DNA from: Archegozetes longisetosus
Taxonomy: Eukaryota > Arthropoda > Arachnida > Sarcoptiformes > Trhypochthoniidae
Length of the DNA stretch: 64,000 nt
Reading direction: 5' to 3'
Assembly (NCBI GenBank): GCA_018873245.2
Contig: JAEMBT020000005.1
Span: 9,994,001 to 10,058,000 of the forward strand
Made by a program: the position numbers and the translations under genes
Notes under the pieces: model-generated
Told to the model about the DNA's origin: nothing
What the model saw: only the letters and a program-made list of their open reading frames with translations
Database searches by the model: none
Shown here: positions 11,363-25,289 of the stretch, piece after piece
Numbering within the stretch: position 1 is the first letter of the stretch
Layout: each line of letters begins with the position of its first letter

Positions 11363-14241
11363 AGTTATACTTATGAAAAGTTAATTTCAATTGACGACAA
11401 TAGTATGGAATGATAATAATACTAGAAAATAATTCTATCACTTCACTATGATTCACTTGGCTCTAACAATTGTATTGAAATGAAATAAAGAACAATTAAA
11501 TGCTATTAATGGTTTAATCAAATTTCTATTTAATAGATTGTGTTAGCCATTCTTCAATTTATGTAATTAAGAGTTTGAGTGAATATCTTACTGATAAAGA
11601 ACAGTCTAATTATGAGTTCATGAAAAAATCAATGTTTTACAAAAGAAAAAAAACACCAAAGAGCCAAAATGAAAGAAAAACTCCTAATTACTCTTATAAG
11701 AACACTATTAAATATGATCTAAAGATTAAGATAAGGTAGGTTTATAATCAATATATATTAATGTAAAAGAAAATTAATACATAAATGGGGTTTCTTGTAT
11801 GTAACGTTATTAATAATATAATATAATATATACTGTATATATAAAAAAGATTGAATTAGTAAAGACACGCACACAAGTCTCACACTCGATATGATTGAAA
11901 TCTACATTCATTGCTCTTATAGTCAAAATACAAGTGAAGCTAAATTATTAAATGGGCGTTCAATTATCAGCATTAGATTATCCTTATAGTTGCAACTATT
12001 ATCCAATAGATAGTTTGCCTTTATATGCGATCAACTTTTCACTATGCTTTATTTCCTTCTTTCCCAGTCAGCTGATTTTTATTTTCAAATACTTTTATTA
12101 AATCGTCTCTTCACCTCTTTCCCATAAGTCTTCAACATTAGATAGTTGCTTTTAATTTTATTTTATATCTATTTCTTTCAGTAGATTTTAAATATTAGGT
12201 TCTTGTTTGAAAATCTAGAAATTATTCACCGAAAATTTATTTAATTTGTTTAGTTGAAAAAAGTTCTGTCCATTAACTAAAACTTTTGAATAGAATTTAA
12301 AATAAATTTTCAAAATAGATATTCAAACATTTATTATAACGTTGATTACCAAAAGTTGTCCACTACTCAAAAATTGCTCAGAAAAATGGCCTCTTGAACA
12401 ACTTTTAGGCAATACTTGCCACAAATTTCTTAATAAAAACAGCATAATAGGCAGAGGAACTTGAGCCAGAATAAGAGAAAAAAATGCATAGAATTTGTCA
12501 TGAGAGAAATGATTATTTTCTAATTTATTTGTGTGACTCATTTCTATTGGGTAGGATTGTTAGGCATTGGATAATGTGAAAGAATTAGAGTTTTGGCATG
12601 AGCAAAATCTAATATTGGAATGGAATAATAATAAGCGAACCAAGAGCATATGTATAAAAGTGTTGCAAAAATAACATTCGTTTTCTATATCTGAACACCG
12701 ATCGCATCTGAACACTTTCCCATCAGAAACAGATAATTACCCAAAAAAACCGATGAATACAATCAATGCGCGCACTGAATCTCTTCTACAAGTCCATATC
12801 TTGTAATCATGTTTTCATACTATTTACTTCTAGTAATAGTAATTCAAATATAAGATAATCAAATTTATGTCTATTTTTCTCTATTCAATAACTGCCTAAC
12901 TGTGAGTAATATCTGACACTAGTTGTGAATATGTTGTGAATATCTGTTGTGAATCCAATAAGACTTCCATTATTTTCATGCATTGTTTCATAGCATGAGT
13001 TATAACATGATTTTTCAGGTTATTTCAAGTTTCATATAAGAGATGGATATTTGATAATATATTAAGAGCTGAAATATCAAGATTGAGAGAATTATCGGAG
13101 AACAGAAAATATTCTGTATTATAGGACAAAGAATTGTCTTATCGTTATATGATTCTCTATTGTTTTCAGCTGTTTCAGTAGGAATCAAATAAAAAATTAG
13201 TTTTGTTTTCAGAAGTTAATTTATTTTTATTTTTATAACGGATCATAAAAAAACGTTTTCATCTTCATCTTCACTTCTTTCTTGAAATATTTCTATTTTT
13301 CTCCAAAATTATCGCGATATTTGCCTGAATTTTAAGCGAAATATTATTGAAATTTGTTTTTCATACATTATTCAATTGAAGAAATGGTTATTTTCTTAAA
13401 AGAGAAAAACGTATTTATGCCTTTTAGGATTTGAAAGAATTAATAAATTATAAAGTTTTGCAATTTTGCAAAACTTATTGTGAGATTTATGGTTTTACTA
13501 TGTATTTGAACTAGTTTTTGGGTTAAGTTCTAAACTTGTTGATGATCTCTAAAGACATTGATTAAACTAAACGTTTTTAATAAAGATGAGAAAACAAATT
13601 CATATAATGAAAAATGGATGTTGTTTATTTTTAATTAAAAAAAATTATAAATTCAATTGAAAAAGAAGATTTATCTAAAAATGTTATACTAACTAATATA
13701 TCACTAAAAAACAAATATCTTATGCACAAAAGTATGAATTATAGGAGAAAAAAGAAGAAGAAAAGCGACATTTTTTATCGCTTAGCTTAAGGTAACAAAA
13801 AATAACGTTTTCATATTCTGATAAATTTGTCTAATAATAAATCTAAAGAAAATTAAACTGAAACTAAGTCTAAGTTATAGAATGGATATATAGAGAGAAA
13901 AATACCGGAAAACATTCTACTCTTCACAAAAATAAGTTAAACCTTAGTATTTATTATCTGGTATTGAGAGTTATGTAACTCATATTCATATAGTTTTCTC
14001 ATATATTTTTCTTATTCTCTCAGCTCTGAGAGAAGAGAGAAATATCTTATTTTCTATGCATGAAAACTGACTAACAATAAGTTATGGCAAAAGGAGAAGA
14101 AAAAAGAATATAAACTTCATATCAATTTTGTAATCTATTGAAGTGAATGCATAAAAATAGTATCTCAATAAGTATTTTTGAATCAAGCTCAACAAAATCT
14201 TATGCAACAAAATCATATGTGACTTAAAACATTTTTCTCTA
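11363..14241. other. AT-rich DNA, no gene seen
   Basis: No supported gene. A 72-codon reverse frame at 12323-12541 has no recognisable domain. An AT-only stretch near 11.81-11.85 kb (ATAAT and TATA runs) and a GTTGTGAAT motif repeated three times near 12.92-12.95 kb are simple sequence. Confidence 0.5.
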
Positions 14242-14422
14242 AAGTAAAGTCTCGTTATTAAGTTACAAATCATTTTTCATTTAACTAAATTTCTATATTT
14301 CGATCTAAGGCAAAATTGTGAGAATCTAATCGAAAATTGTGAGAATATAATAGAAAATCTCATAGACTTAACGAACAAACAAATTTCAATATAACCAACT
14401 TTACTGCAAGGAGGTTTCACTG
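14242..14422. mobile_element. Pogo/Tigger-like miniature element, about 181 bp
   Basis: The left end is AAGTAAAGTCTCGTTATTAAGTTAC and the right end is CTGCAAGGAGGTTTCACTG. Both are diverged forms of the family terminus. Inside, a 21-bp unit beginning AAAATTGTGAGAAT occurs at 14312 and again at 14333, a subterminal-repeat arrangement common in pogo-derived miniature elements. The target duplication is not intact. Confidence 0.65.
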
Positions 14423-14626
14423 TGTTGTTCATTTTCTTTCATTTCTTTATCCAATCGTTCGCTTATTTCCTGTCTTTGATTATATTTTTTTAGTATATTA
14501 ACTAATTTCTTAGAATTTTTTATTTCAATAGAGAACTTTTTCAATAATTGAAAAAATGGATGTTTTCTGAGAGAAAGGCATCACTTTTTCTATCTTTATC
14601 ACTGATATATTGTTTTTAAGCTTTAG

Positions 14627-14648
14627 TCTCTCTCTCTCTCTCTCTCTC
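14627..14648. repeat. (TC)n microsatellite
   Basis: A pure TC run of about 22 bp, the first of five GA/CT tracts within about 4.1 kb. Confidence 0.95.
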
Positions 14649-15477
14649 AATAACATGAAGTTTTTATGTTTCGCTCGTTTTAATTGTAGCTCAACTTTCA
14701 ATTGTTAACTCAATTTAACGTTTTTTACTGGCAAGCACTCGATGTGTGGGGTTCTGTAAGAGACCTCAGTTTGAATTTAGGAGAAATTGGGTTTTGAAAC
14801 ACTTTTGTTGATTAAAAATTATATAAATTGGGTTTCAAGCCGAATGTTGTTTAATTTGATTAACAACAATTGAATTATAAATCCACATCAAATTCTAAAA
14901 CATTTCAATTGAAGCAAAGTATGAACTTCTAAAATATAAATCTAATAAACATTTTTTCAATAAACTTCACTAAAAGTAGTCAGATGTGAGTCAAATCTTC
15001 TTTTAAATCGTAAGTAGAAACAATTGCAATAATTGTATTAATTACTAAGAATGAGATAAGTGTCAGCTCTGACAGTATAGCACTTAACATATTTTCAAAG
15101 AGATATGAACATGAACATTTTATATTGAAAATACATTCGAATGCTAATTAGGGAAGAAAATGCGAAAAAATGAGAAAGATTCTAACAAATTGTTTATAAA
15201 AAATGTCCATATCCAACATGACCTACAAATTGAAACAGAGTGACTATAAAAAACATTTATGAGAGTTTGAGATAAAATCCCAGAAAAGCATTAATTAAAT
15301 AGAGTAATGATGCGAAATATTTTTCATCTTAACTAAAAAATAGTGAAAAATTGTCTCAGTGTTGGAGTCACAGAAATTGTGTATTAGTGAGGACTTAATT
15401 GGCGCAAATTCCTCGAAACTCACAAATGCAATCTCTAGTAAAAAAAAGAGAAAAACACACAACACATAAGCTTAAAG

Positions 15478-15481
<4 letters not shown>

Positions 15482-15510
<29 letters not shown>
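15482..15510. repeat. (GA)n microsatellite
   Basis: A pure AG/GA run of about 29 bp. Confidence 0.95.
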
Positions 15511-15513
<3 letters not shown>

Positions 15514-16188
15514 TCAATAGTGAATAAGAAGTAGAAAAAAGGAGTCGAACATATATTTTCTACCTTCTACTGCTTTTGATGGCTTTCAGGCAAATAGAAG
15601 TCATGCTTTAATTGGTATGAAGAAGTGGTTGATGCGGTTTTTTATGGTTAATGGCAAACAACTGGCAATTGTCTTAAGAGTTAGTGGCAGTATATATGTA
15701 ATGAAAAGCAAATGTAGTAGATTATCTCAAAAGGGCATTAGTGAATGGACTGTAAGTATGCAGATATAGCGCAGTTGGAACATTCATGTCAAATAGACTC
15801 TTCTCTAAAATTATGATTTTTTATTTTTAAATTAAACTATTGCTTAGCAATTGATAGTAATCAAAAGTTGTTGTACTCAAATAATTTATTGCAAATGTTT
15901 AAACAATTTTTCGGTTTGTTATGTATTCGGTTAATTAGCTTTTAGGAAACAAAGAGTCGATCGATTTTTTACTAGTTTTTCAATGAAAATAACTTTTAAT
16001 TACAGTGTTTAGAGATAGAAATTAACCTAAATTTTCAGCTCATAATTAAAAGTCAATGATTTTCGCATTAGTTTGGTTATTGAGCAAAAGATATTTTTTT
16101 AATCAAATTTTTCTCTCAATCAGTTTTGAAATTAGTTTCCAATGATTTTTAGGCGAAACTATGAGAAATAGTTGTTTTTCGAGTTATA

Positions 16189-16200
16189 ATTGAATTGAAT

Positions 16201-16260
<60 letters not shown>
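16189..16260. repeat. Compound (GAATT)n-(GA)n microsatellite
   Basis: About four copies of the pentamer GAATT (16189-16206) run directly into a GA tract of about 54 bp (16207-16260). The tract is followed by purine-rich AAAGAGAAAAGGAAG sequence, giving an extended purine strand. Confidence 0.93.
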
Positions 16261-16264
<4 letters not shown>

Positions 16265-17229
16265 AGAAAAGGAAGAAAAAAAGTAAATTTGTGTTAATTT
16301 AAAAAACAACAGAATTTGATTCCCCTATTAAAACTTGGCAGTAATAGAGGTATGAAGTAATTGAATTAGAAATGAATGCCTCTTAAGTTAATGGATTTTT
16401 AGGTTTGTCTCTATAGTACTATAAGATAATACCATTAGAAAAATAAATAGTCAAACAAATTGAAATATATACTAAACTTAATAATAATTATGATAAATAT
16501 TCATTTCAGACTTGAGAAAATCCATTGCAATTAATGTAAATTTATTTAAATCATAGTAAGAATGTTTGATAATTTGCATTCTCTTAATATTTTTGTCTAT
16601 ATGACAAAAAACGCTACCAAACCATCAAATTAGAAAATTAATGCTAGTATAACAATAAGATAAATGTGAGAACAAATTTTAAGAAAGGGAGAAAAGAGTA
16701 GAAAATTTTAGAAACATACATAATAAACTTGAATAGGAACGGGTTCAGTGTCAGCTCGATAGTACAGCAGTTAAACCTTTCTTCTGAATCCTATTCATTT
16801 ACAACCAAATATCGAGATATGAGAAAAATCGCAACGCAACTAATGCCAAAAGTAACTAAACCATGTAATACAACAATAAACAACTCTAGACATAAGTCAC
16901 TTATACGAAATTGCAGTTAAACTAGAAATTGTTTTCCTATTCCTAAACTGTCTTATTTTCTATCCATACAATTCTCACTGTTTTTCTTCTATTATTCACT
17001 CTAAATTTCAACATTTCAAACCTAAGGTTCAATGCATTCAAGTCTGGACAGACTCCAAACTGAAGATTATTCGACCACAATATGTAACAACTATTATATG
17101 AAGAAAAAGCTATTCCTTTTCTTATCATTAAATAGTGGTTGAGAACAAGTCGTGAACCTTTTCGTTGAAAATAAGCTCGAAATCAGTTTTTCAGTTAATA
17201 GTCGAACAACTTTTCAGCTGAAAAATAGT

Positions 17230-17231
<2 letters not shown>

Positions 17232-17262
<31 letters not shown>
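17232..17262. repeat. (GA)n microsatellite
   Basis: A pure GA run of about 31 bp. Confidence 0.95.
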
Positions 17263-17265
<3 letters not shown>

Positions 17266-18687
17266 GTTTTATAAAAGTTTAAACAGAAATGTTTTGCATA
17301 ATTCGTGACGCATCCCATCCTTGAACGCCTCTAAATATCTGGTTCTATAGAGAAAAACTATATATTTAAAAACCATCTTTTGTAAGTATTATTGAGGATA
17401 CAGTTTCGAATTAGATATCAGGATAGCTTTCTGTTCGTAAAGATAGCTATTGGCTATGAACATACGTAAACTTCTAAACAGTAGTTACTATTAGAGTGTT
17501 GTATTTTTCGGAAAGCATTTCTCCTTATTTATGTAACTTAAAAAAACAATTTTTGTCAAATTACAACAAAATTTAGTATTGTTTCTAAAAATCTTACTTC
17601 CTGCATTTTTATAAACTTAAAATTTTTATAAATTTCACCACACTTTATGAAAAAACTGTAGACTTATTTACCAGAAATATTATCTTTACAGTCACCTGCA
17701 TTTTCCATGATATGAAATTTCAAACAACTCTAAGTAAGATCAATCCATAATACATGTTGCTAGAAATGTTCTCAAAAAATCAATTTACTATTTTCTTATA
17801 TTGAATTTTCTCAAAATCAAGATTCTTGTACCTAACAAAAAATTACCTAGAATAATGCTTGAAAATAATAAAAATGTCAGTAGAGCTGAAAATTCATTAT
17901 AGAATATATACTGAATTTTCAAAATTTAGATCCGAAAAGTGCAATCTCTGGCAATGACTTTGTGTGTGATATCTAGGCTTTAGTTTCTTTATATTTTACT
18001 ACCCAGTAGTAGCTTTAACTTGTGTTTCATGTCGTCGGTATTAGTAATTTTCGAGGTTTTTAGCCTTCAGGCAATATCTATAAGTCAGGGATAAGTTAGT
18101 TCGCTATTAAACTTTTTCTCTCTCAATACATCTTATAATTCGGAAACTAATGATTGAAGAGTTCGATAAAGAGCTGGAAGAAATATTTACTGAGAGTTTA
18201 GTTTCATATGGAAAACGATAATTAGTTTGAGAGCTAAAGTCAGACAGACGAGATGTGCTCACAATTAATATGACGATTGAATACCAATAACAACTGGGAC
18301 CTTATTTTAAGTGAATACTTCTTATAACTAGTCAGTTATTTCTTAAACCTATCAATAAATAATCGTTTAATTTCTAATCAGTTATTTTCATTACTTTAGA
18401 TAATAAGCAGAAGGATAACTAATTTATTCAGTATTTCAACCTTGTATATCTTGGCATTTTTTGCCGAATATATCGAACATTTTTTGCACATATCTCTAGT
18501 AATATACAGAATAAATCGAAGATATTTTACTTTTATTGCAACTTTGTCATTGCAAAAGATCTCACAAATACTTAATTCAATATCAAAAGACCTGAGGAAT
18601 TTGTTGATTTATACCATATAAAAAGAGAGAAAAGATTTTTATTTTTTTTTCTCTGATTCTAATCACGATTTCAAGCATAATGTTCAT

Positions 18688-18690
<3 letters not shown>

Positions 18691-18754
<64 letters not shown>
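18691..18754. repeat. (CT)n microsatellite
   Basis: A pure CT run of about 64 bp. It keeps reverse frames open and produces the longest open frame of the window (126 codons, 18583-18963 minus), which encodes an alternating Arg-Glu tract and should not be called a gene. Confidence 0.97.
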
Positions 18755-18756
<2 letters not shown>

Positions 18757-19167
18757 AAAGCGATTGTTACCCAATTTTTGAGCAGAAAAAGCTTGATATA
18801 TTTTCCATAGAAATAGATGTTGAGAAGTGTTGGAAGAAGTATATGTTAAGGATAAGAAGAGAAAGAAAGAAAAGAATAGAAGAAAAATAGTTGAAGAATG
18901 AAAGGCGAAATATATGATGAAGAAGTAAGAGTAATAGAGAAAAGGAGATGTTAAAAAATGCATGCATTACTAGAAGCCCTCAACAGTAGAATAACTACTA
19001 ATATTACTGGTATCTAATGTTACCACAACAGCCATCATCAACATAGATGATCATCATCAATAGGTTAGGCTACTTGTTGATTCTTAATGCTCAACATTTT
19101 TCTAGATCTCATTTTTCTCCTGTACTCGCCTTAACCTCTATTCTCTATCGTAGCCTTAATGATGTAA

Positions 19168-19334
19168 CAGTGCAACCTCGTTATTAGCAACCTTAAAATT
19201 CATTTTAAAGTTATTCTTAATAAAATTTCTTAAACAAAAACTTTTTCGTAATTATTTTCTACAGAAGTTTTAGCAAAGCCCCTTAAAATCACTTTAATGT
19301 CATGGAGAACTTAGTTCGTTATAACGAGGTTCGG
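19168..19334. mobile_element. Pogo/Tigger-like miniature element, about 167 bp
   Basis: The left end CAGTGCAACCTCGTTATTAGCAAC and the right end GTTCGTTATAACGAGGTTCGG are inverted copies of the family terminus, and the right end is followed by TA. The right end lacks a few of the usual bases before the TA. The interior is AT-rich and non-coding. Confidence 0.7.
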
Positions 19335-21684
19335 TAAATTCAATCTGCTAAATAATAGATTTTGCTTAGAATGTTCGATAAAATGCCTTACATCGAGTTT
19401 CAGGATCATAAAGATTTCAACTTATTATAAGAGTGTTTCAGTAAATAAGTACTTTGTGATAGATTTCTGCAAAGCTTTCGGTAAAGACTAATTACATTGA
19501 GGTTTTGAAGAACAAAGAGTTGATTAAAACAAGATTCGAGTGTATTTTGATTTTCGGCGGCACTTTTCTTCATGTTGGCTAAATTTAGTGTAGAAACTCG
19601 ACTCTGTTGACTATACGCTATCTTATTTTGTGACCCCCTGTTATTCTCAGTAACTTTTTCTTAATATAGCGGCGCGTGTGGAATATCAATGCATCATATC
19701 AGGCCTAACAGTTAAGCAGAAATATCAAAAATAAAACTTAATAGAAGCCAACTAATTTTTTATCTAAGCACAAAAACCGAACCAATCGCTCAAATTAGGA
19801 GCTCACTTAACTTCCAGGCATCTCTCTTGCAATCAAATTGATTTTACCCCTATTAATAGCTAAGTAAAAATTATTTTAATTTTCGACAACTTATTCTCTG
19901 AAAACTTTTGGAGTTATCTGTGGAAAAATCAATGTATTTATAATTTGAATTTTTATGTTTAATAATTTTCAGATAAGAATAGAGGAAAACACATAAGAAT
20001 AGAGGAAAAACACATAAAAATTGATAAAATTTTGATAATTATTATTTAAAATATAAGTCCAGCAACTGATGTAGCTGATCAATCAAACATAGGCTAATAA
20101 CGAAACAGAAGTTGGTTTAGCTTGAAAAAGATTTTCGGTTAGTTCTAAGCTTTGACTTGCAAGGAAAGAAAGACTAAGATGTAGAAAGGCACACAATCTG
20201 ATAGTCTGTAAGACATAAACCATTAATGATGATTATTGTCTGAAGCCTCACATGTTTGCACCTGCCGGGCCTCAAGCTATGGTTAATAATTAAAGAGAGA
20301 GCTTGAGAGGGACTTCTTGAAAGCCTTGATCATACAGTAGGAGATTCTGGAAAAGTGGACCAATATTTTAGAGCCTTCGTATAGAAATGAAGTGTTCGTG
20401 CTAGAAAGACTTAACTCTATAGTGCAATAGTATAATCTTATGCTCTTGATTATTTTGAGCCCAGATATGCTATAAATTTCTTATAGTTATTGAACAAGTT
20501 TTCTCGAGCAACAGCTTATGTTATGCCCTCTTAGAACTTGTATTTGTGTCCTTTTTCCATCATATAATTGAGTTTTTTTGAGATAAAAAAGATCTCTCTC
20601 TTAAAGGATGTCATAAAATAGAATAAGACTATTATTAAGGTCTCCGAAAATGCGATTATTTCTAATCGACATGAAAATAATAAATTCAAATATTATTGTT
20701 CTAGACTTTGATTTTTGGCTGCAGCCATGATTTTATGGCAACATTTAATGGTTTTTAATATTTGATATTATTTTATCTGTAATGTAACTTTGAGTTTATT
20801 TTGCTTTTAAACCTTATGTAAATTATAATCTAAAGTTATCAGATACTCAGCTACTTTTATAGCTCGGCTACTATTTGAGCAATTTATCAAAACAAAATTT
20901 CCCGAAACATAAACAGTAAATCTAATCAGGATTTCCTAAAGGGTTTAAAATCAATGATAATTTTAGAAAATTACTGATAGAGAAAGAATGTGATGGTCAA
21001 AGTTTCTAAGAGTTAGATAGTGTTCCAATAAATGTTATCCAACATTAAATTAATATTTGAGTTAAACTAAGAACTGGTAATAATTAGCTTAAGGGCTAAA
21101 ATATGTAAGATATATAAAGAAGAAACTTTTTCTCATTTATCTCTTTCAATCGTATTCTATTTGACTTTTACTTTATATAACTTTTCAGTCATCACATTTT
21201 CAGACTAATAACCCAGCTCAACTACTTCTATCTCTATCGATAGATCTTATTTGATTTCTCTTCTTCTTCCAATACTAGTACTAAATAATTAATCAGTAAA
21301 TCAGCTGACATAACTTCTTCTAAAAGTCGTACTTATTTCTACAACTAATACTTTCAAATCAATTCGAAACTCTCAAACTTCAAACTCTTATGTATGGAAT
21401 GTTTTTTTCAGACTTAATTAGGATCTGATATGAAGTGATTGAATTTTTAAAGAAATTTACTATTAATCTAAAAATAAGTTGAATTTTGCTGAAATTTGAT
21501 GAAAAGAAATTTTGTGGATTGAAGTTAAATAGAATTAATTAAAAGATATGTTTATGTGCTATTCAAATGAAACTCAGCCTTGATATTTTTGCTCTACTAT
21601 AATAAATGTTTATTTACTTAAATTGATTTTTTCTTTAAGCTTATCTGAAAGTACTGAAAAAGGTTTCAAGTTCAATTAGAATCT
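19335..21684. other. AT-rich DNA, no gene seen
   Basis: No supported gene. A 20-bp tandem duplication lies at 19973-20013. Between about 20.22 and 20.40 kb composition is slightly less AT-rich (for example GCACCTGCCGGGCCTC), but no open frame or terminus explains it. Confidence 0.5.
19973..20013. repeat. Two tandem copies of a 20-bp unit
   Basis: ATAAGAATAGAGGAAAACAC (19973-19992) is repeated at 19993-20013 with one extra A. A truncated third start follows. Confidence 0.85.
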
Positions 21685-21798
21685 GATATTAAATCATAAG
21701 TATTTGTTGAAAACTTAGTTGTAAAATCTCTTTAAATGCCTAATATTTCAGATATTAAATCATTAGTATTTTTGGTTAGAACTGAGTTAAATCTATTA
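21685..21798. repeat. Tandem duplication with 66-bp period
   Basis: The sequence starting GATATTAAATCATAAGTATT at 21685 recurs 66 bp later as GATATTAAATCATTAGTATT. Similarity continues through an AAAATCT/TAAATCT block and then fades near 21798. Confidence 0.75.
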
Positions 21799-23065
21799 AA
21801 CACAAAAACAACTGTAAATAATTTATTATTTCTATTATTAGTTATTTATAAAAATTGATATTAACTTTTAAGGGTCGATGTCTTATGTCTTCCGTAATTG
21901 AAATATTTTCTAAAAAGATCTTAAATTTAAAATGAAAACTAATTAATTTTTTCTAAATATCTAAAAGAAGACTAAATAAGAAGATATGAGACGCAAAAAC
22001 AGTAAAAATTCAGCTTATTTACATTGACTACTGATATAATTTAATGAAAATGATTAACATAACAAATGATTTTTAGGTAAAAAAATAGTACAAAACATTG
22101 TTCAAAGCTGACAGAATACTAAAAACAACATCAAAATAATTGATTACTTAGCTAAGAAAACATAAGCTCTAGAGAAAAGCAATTTCTAATCAATCGAAAT
22201 AATCAACATTTGAATTATTAATTTTCTTAATCAAAACTATTGCTTATAAATTAAATTATACTCAACTCCATCTCAAAGATTGAGTGCTTTATAAATCATT
22301 TAAAAACAATTGACGGAATGTTAGCCTTGATTTCGATTGAATACATCCTTTATTTTTCGTGATCTTCTTCTTATAGATATAAGAACTTCTCATTTCAATC
22401 TTGTTCTCAATTGACTTTCAAAGCAGCTGATGTTTGATTTCTAGGTTATCTCTATATAAATTATACCTTAATTAACTTTTTTTTTCAATCATTCATCATA
22501 AGTTAATCAACTTTTTCTCTAAACTTTTTAAAGGAAAACTAATTTTTTATTTGATTATTGTTTTAAAAAATTAAATTTTAAAAATAAATGTTTCATAGTT
22601 TCTCTTTAAGAAACGTATTTCGACAAACATTTATGGACTAGATTTGAATGTGAATCAATTATTTTCTCTCGAACTATGCTTTGACACTTAATTAGGTTAT
22701 GAAGTCTTAAATTGTTTCCTCAACTCAAGTTTGAATGAGTTTTCAATTGAGACCTATTTAAAGCTTGATTTTTACAACTAATAACATTTCTGTTAATTCA
22801 AAGCCATTCATCATCATTTTCAACGATAGACAGCTCTCATCGAAAAGCATTTTTATAGACTAGTCTTCTGTCAAAACTCAAAATATTTCCTAAAACTTAA
22901 AATCAAATAAAAATCATTATAATTGAAAACAGCAATCAATCAAAAGAGTAAATCTCGAAAGTTGGAAAAAAATTGTAAGATTTGGACACATTATTGAGTA
23001 AAAAAGTTGAAGTTTAGAAGAGATAATTAGAAAGAAAACATCAGTAAAAGTGAAGTAGAAGAGAA
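21799..23065. other. AT-rich DNA, no gene seen
   Basis: Only short open frames, including a hydrophobic 62-codon reverse frame at 22917-23105 with no recognised family. No repeat or RNA structure was recognised. Confidence 0.5.
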
Positions 23066-23100
23066 GAATTTGAATAGAGAATTTGAATAGAGAATTGAAT
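23066..23100. repeat. 13-bp tandem repeat, about 2.7 copies
   Basis: GAATTTGAATAGA occurs at 23066-23078 and 23079-23091. A partial copy lacking one T follows. Confidence 0.85.
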
Positions 23101-24433
23101 GGCATTATTTGGATATTTAATCCTTAGTCTCTAGTAACCAGTGGAATATGAGTTAGCATGAATGAGAAAAAGGTTTTGATGGAGTACTCAAACATTTTTA
23201 TCCAACCAATTAGTTATATATTTAATGCTTAAATCTTTACTAATGGTTGGAATTAATTGAAAATGCGAAAATATTTTGTTTTGCTTTTCAGAAAACACTT
23301 CTTATGTTCACTTGAAAAGATAGAAAACTTTTAAAATATATTTTTATCTTATTCTCAGTGCTTGTTTTCGTAAGACCTCCCAATCTATAAGTTTTGATTA
23401 GATTTAACTTAAACTTTAGGATATTTAGCTAATAAAGTAAATCAATTGATTTGGTATAAAAGAAACAGTGGTTTAAGTTACAACTTAATCTCGAATTAAT
23501 CAGTAGTTATCTTAATGTCGAGTATTTTGTTGGATAAAAAATTAGTTAAACATCAAAATGCTTTTAAGGCAAAGGAAAGCAAATGCTATTAAATTAAAGC
23601 TAAACATACATCAAAATATTGACAAAATATTTTTCTACAGTTGCTATCGAAAAATTATTTTCTTCTGTCTGCAGAAGATCATTAAAAATTCGTTAAACTT
23701 TTCTATTGCTTTTCGATGTAATAGTGATAATAGGATAAGAAATTTGTTTTTCATCATATGATGAGTAGTCGCGAAATTCATACCTGAGATCATGAAAAGT
23801 AATTTTCTACTTAAGAATATAATCAAAAACTTATTAATCAATGTGAATAGAGAAGCAATTATTTTAGAATATAACGATTGATATAAATTTTTGAAGCTTG
23901 GTAAACACTTGTTGAATGGAAATATATAGCCTTATATCGAAAAATAGGCTATAATTTCATTAGACTATAATTTAATGGCTTACTGTCAGAATCGACTAAG
24001 TCAATACTATTAAGCCCATCGCTTAACCCGTTCCTCCATAAAACAATATAATTATAGAAATCCATTAATTTTGCACAATTTTCTGTCTGAGAAATAAAGC
24101 AAATAAATTATTATAGACTATTCTTTTGCTAATCATATCTGTCATTATCGATATAAATAAAATATTACTATCAGAAAATTTCGCTCACTAATTTAGAAAA
24201 TTCTTTATCATAATTCCTACGCATTTAATTCCTGTTCAAGTCGTGATCAAAGAATATTCACCTGAAATATAAATGTTTGTCAAAAATATTTAAAAAATAG
24301 TTGGCATTACTTAAATAGCAAATTGAAGATTATTTTTTGTCGTCAAATAAAGATAACTTATTGAAAATGAAAAGGACTAAAAACCGGAAAAATATACTGA
24401 AAATAGGAAATATATATCAGGCTCTCACTTCTC

Positions 24434-24667
24434 AAAGTAAAATCTCGTTATAACGAACTCATTAAAAAATGCTTTTAGAGAAATAATTTTTTGTGGTTGA
24501 ATATAACGAGGTTTAGTTGCGTAAAACGGGTCACACCTAATGAATAGACAAATACTAAGCATTGATTAGCAGAGTAAAACTTTTCTACCATGAGTTCCAA
24601 TACGAAACAACTTTTTCTAAACAAATTCTCATATCTCTTGGGGTTCACTATAACGAGAGTTGAACTG
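24434..24667. mobile_element. Pogo/Tigger-like miniature element with an extra internal end
   Basis: The left end is AAAGTAAAATCTCGTTATAACGAAC. A first right end (ATAACGAGGTTTAGTTGCG) lies near 24503-24521 and a second (CACTATAACGAGAGTTGAACTG) at 24646-24667. Either a 234-bp element carries an internal terminus-like repeat, or a short 88-bp deleted copy sits beside a right-end fragment. Confidence 0.6.
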
Positions 24668-25289
24668 AAAAAATAAGAGATCATCTAATGATGCTGAGAT
24701 GCTGTGCGCAAAATATCTAATGATGACCAGAAAAAAGTTAGTGGTTTTTAAGTAAATAAAATATATTACAGGCTATAGTCTGAAGAACTATCGAATAACA
24801 GCTCTTTTTCTCACTATTAAGAGCTATCTATTTCTCACTTAAGCCCATGAAAAAAGATTTATGCTCAAAGTAAAAGTAAAAAACACAAAGACTGGCATAC
24901 TTTAAAACACAGGTTTCAAACTGACCATTGGCTTGCCAATCATCAGGTTCAATCAGAATCCTATAGAACTGGGTCGCCACTCTAAAAAGTTTGACAACTG
25001 CTGCTCAAAAATCACTAAAAGTCATCATTTCAGAATGAAAAAACAAAAAGAAGTAATGTTTAGTCCTAATAGAAAAATAGCTTTACTTATGGTCTGTCTA
25101 TGACATTTTTGTATGACTTCTATCTTATATGCATTTTTCAGGTTTTCGAAGACATAGCTTCAGAGAGTCGTTTAAAGGGCGCCGCAAACAGTCATATACT
25201 ATTACCCATTAGTTTCATGACTACTATTCACGTAATGGTTTTATAAAAAATGTGAATCTTATGCCTCTGTATAAGTTGCTTCTGTACTA

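Noticed and set aside
18583..18963. The longest open frame (126 codons, minus strand)
   Set aside because: Its length comes from a CT/GA microsatellite that encodes alternating Arg-Glu and has no stops. The flanking parts are hydrophobic low-complexity sequence with no recognisable domain.
24925..24972. GGCTTGCCAATCATCAGGTTCAATC as a tRNA-like remnant
   Set aside because: The two box-like words are too close together and the stem pairing fails.
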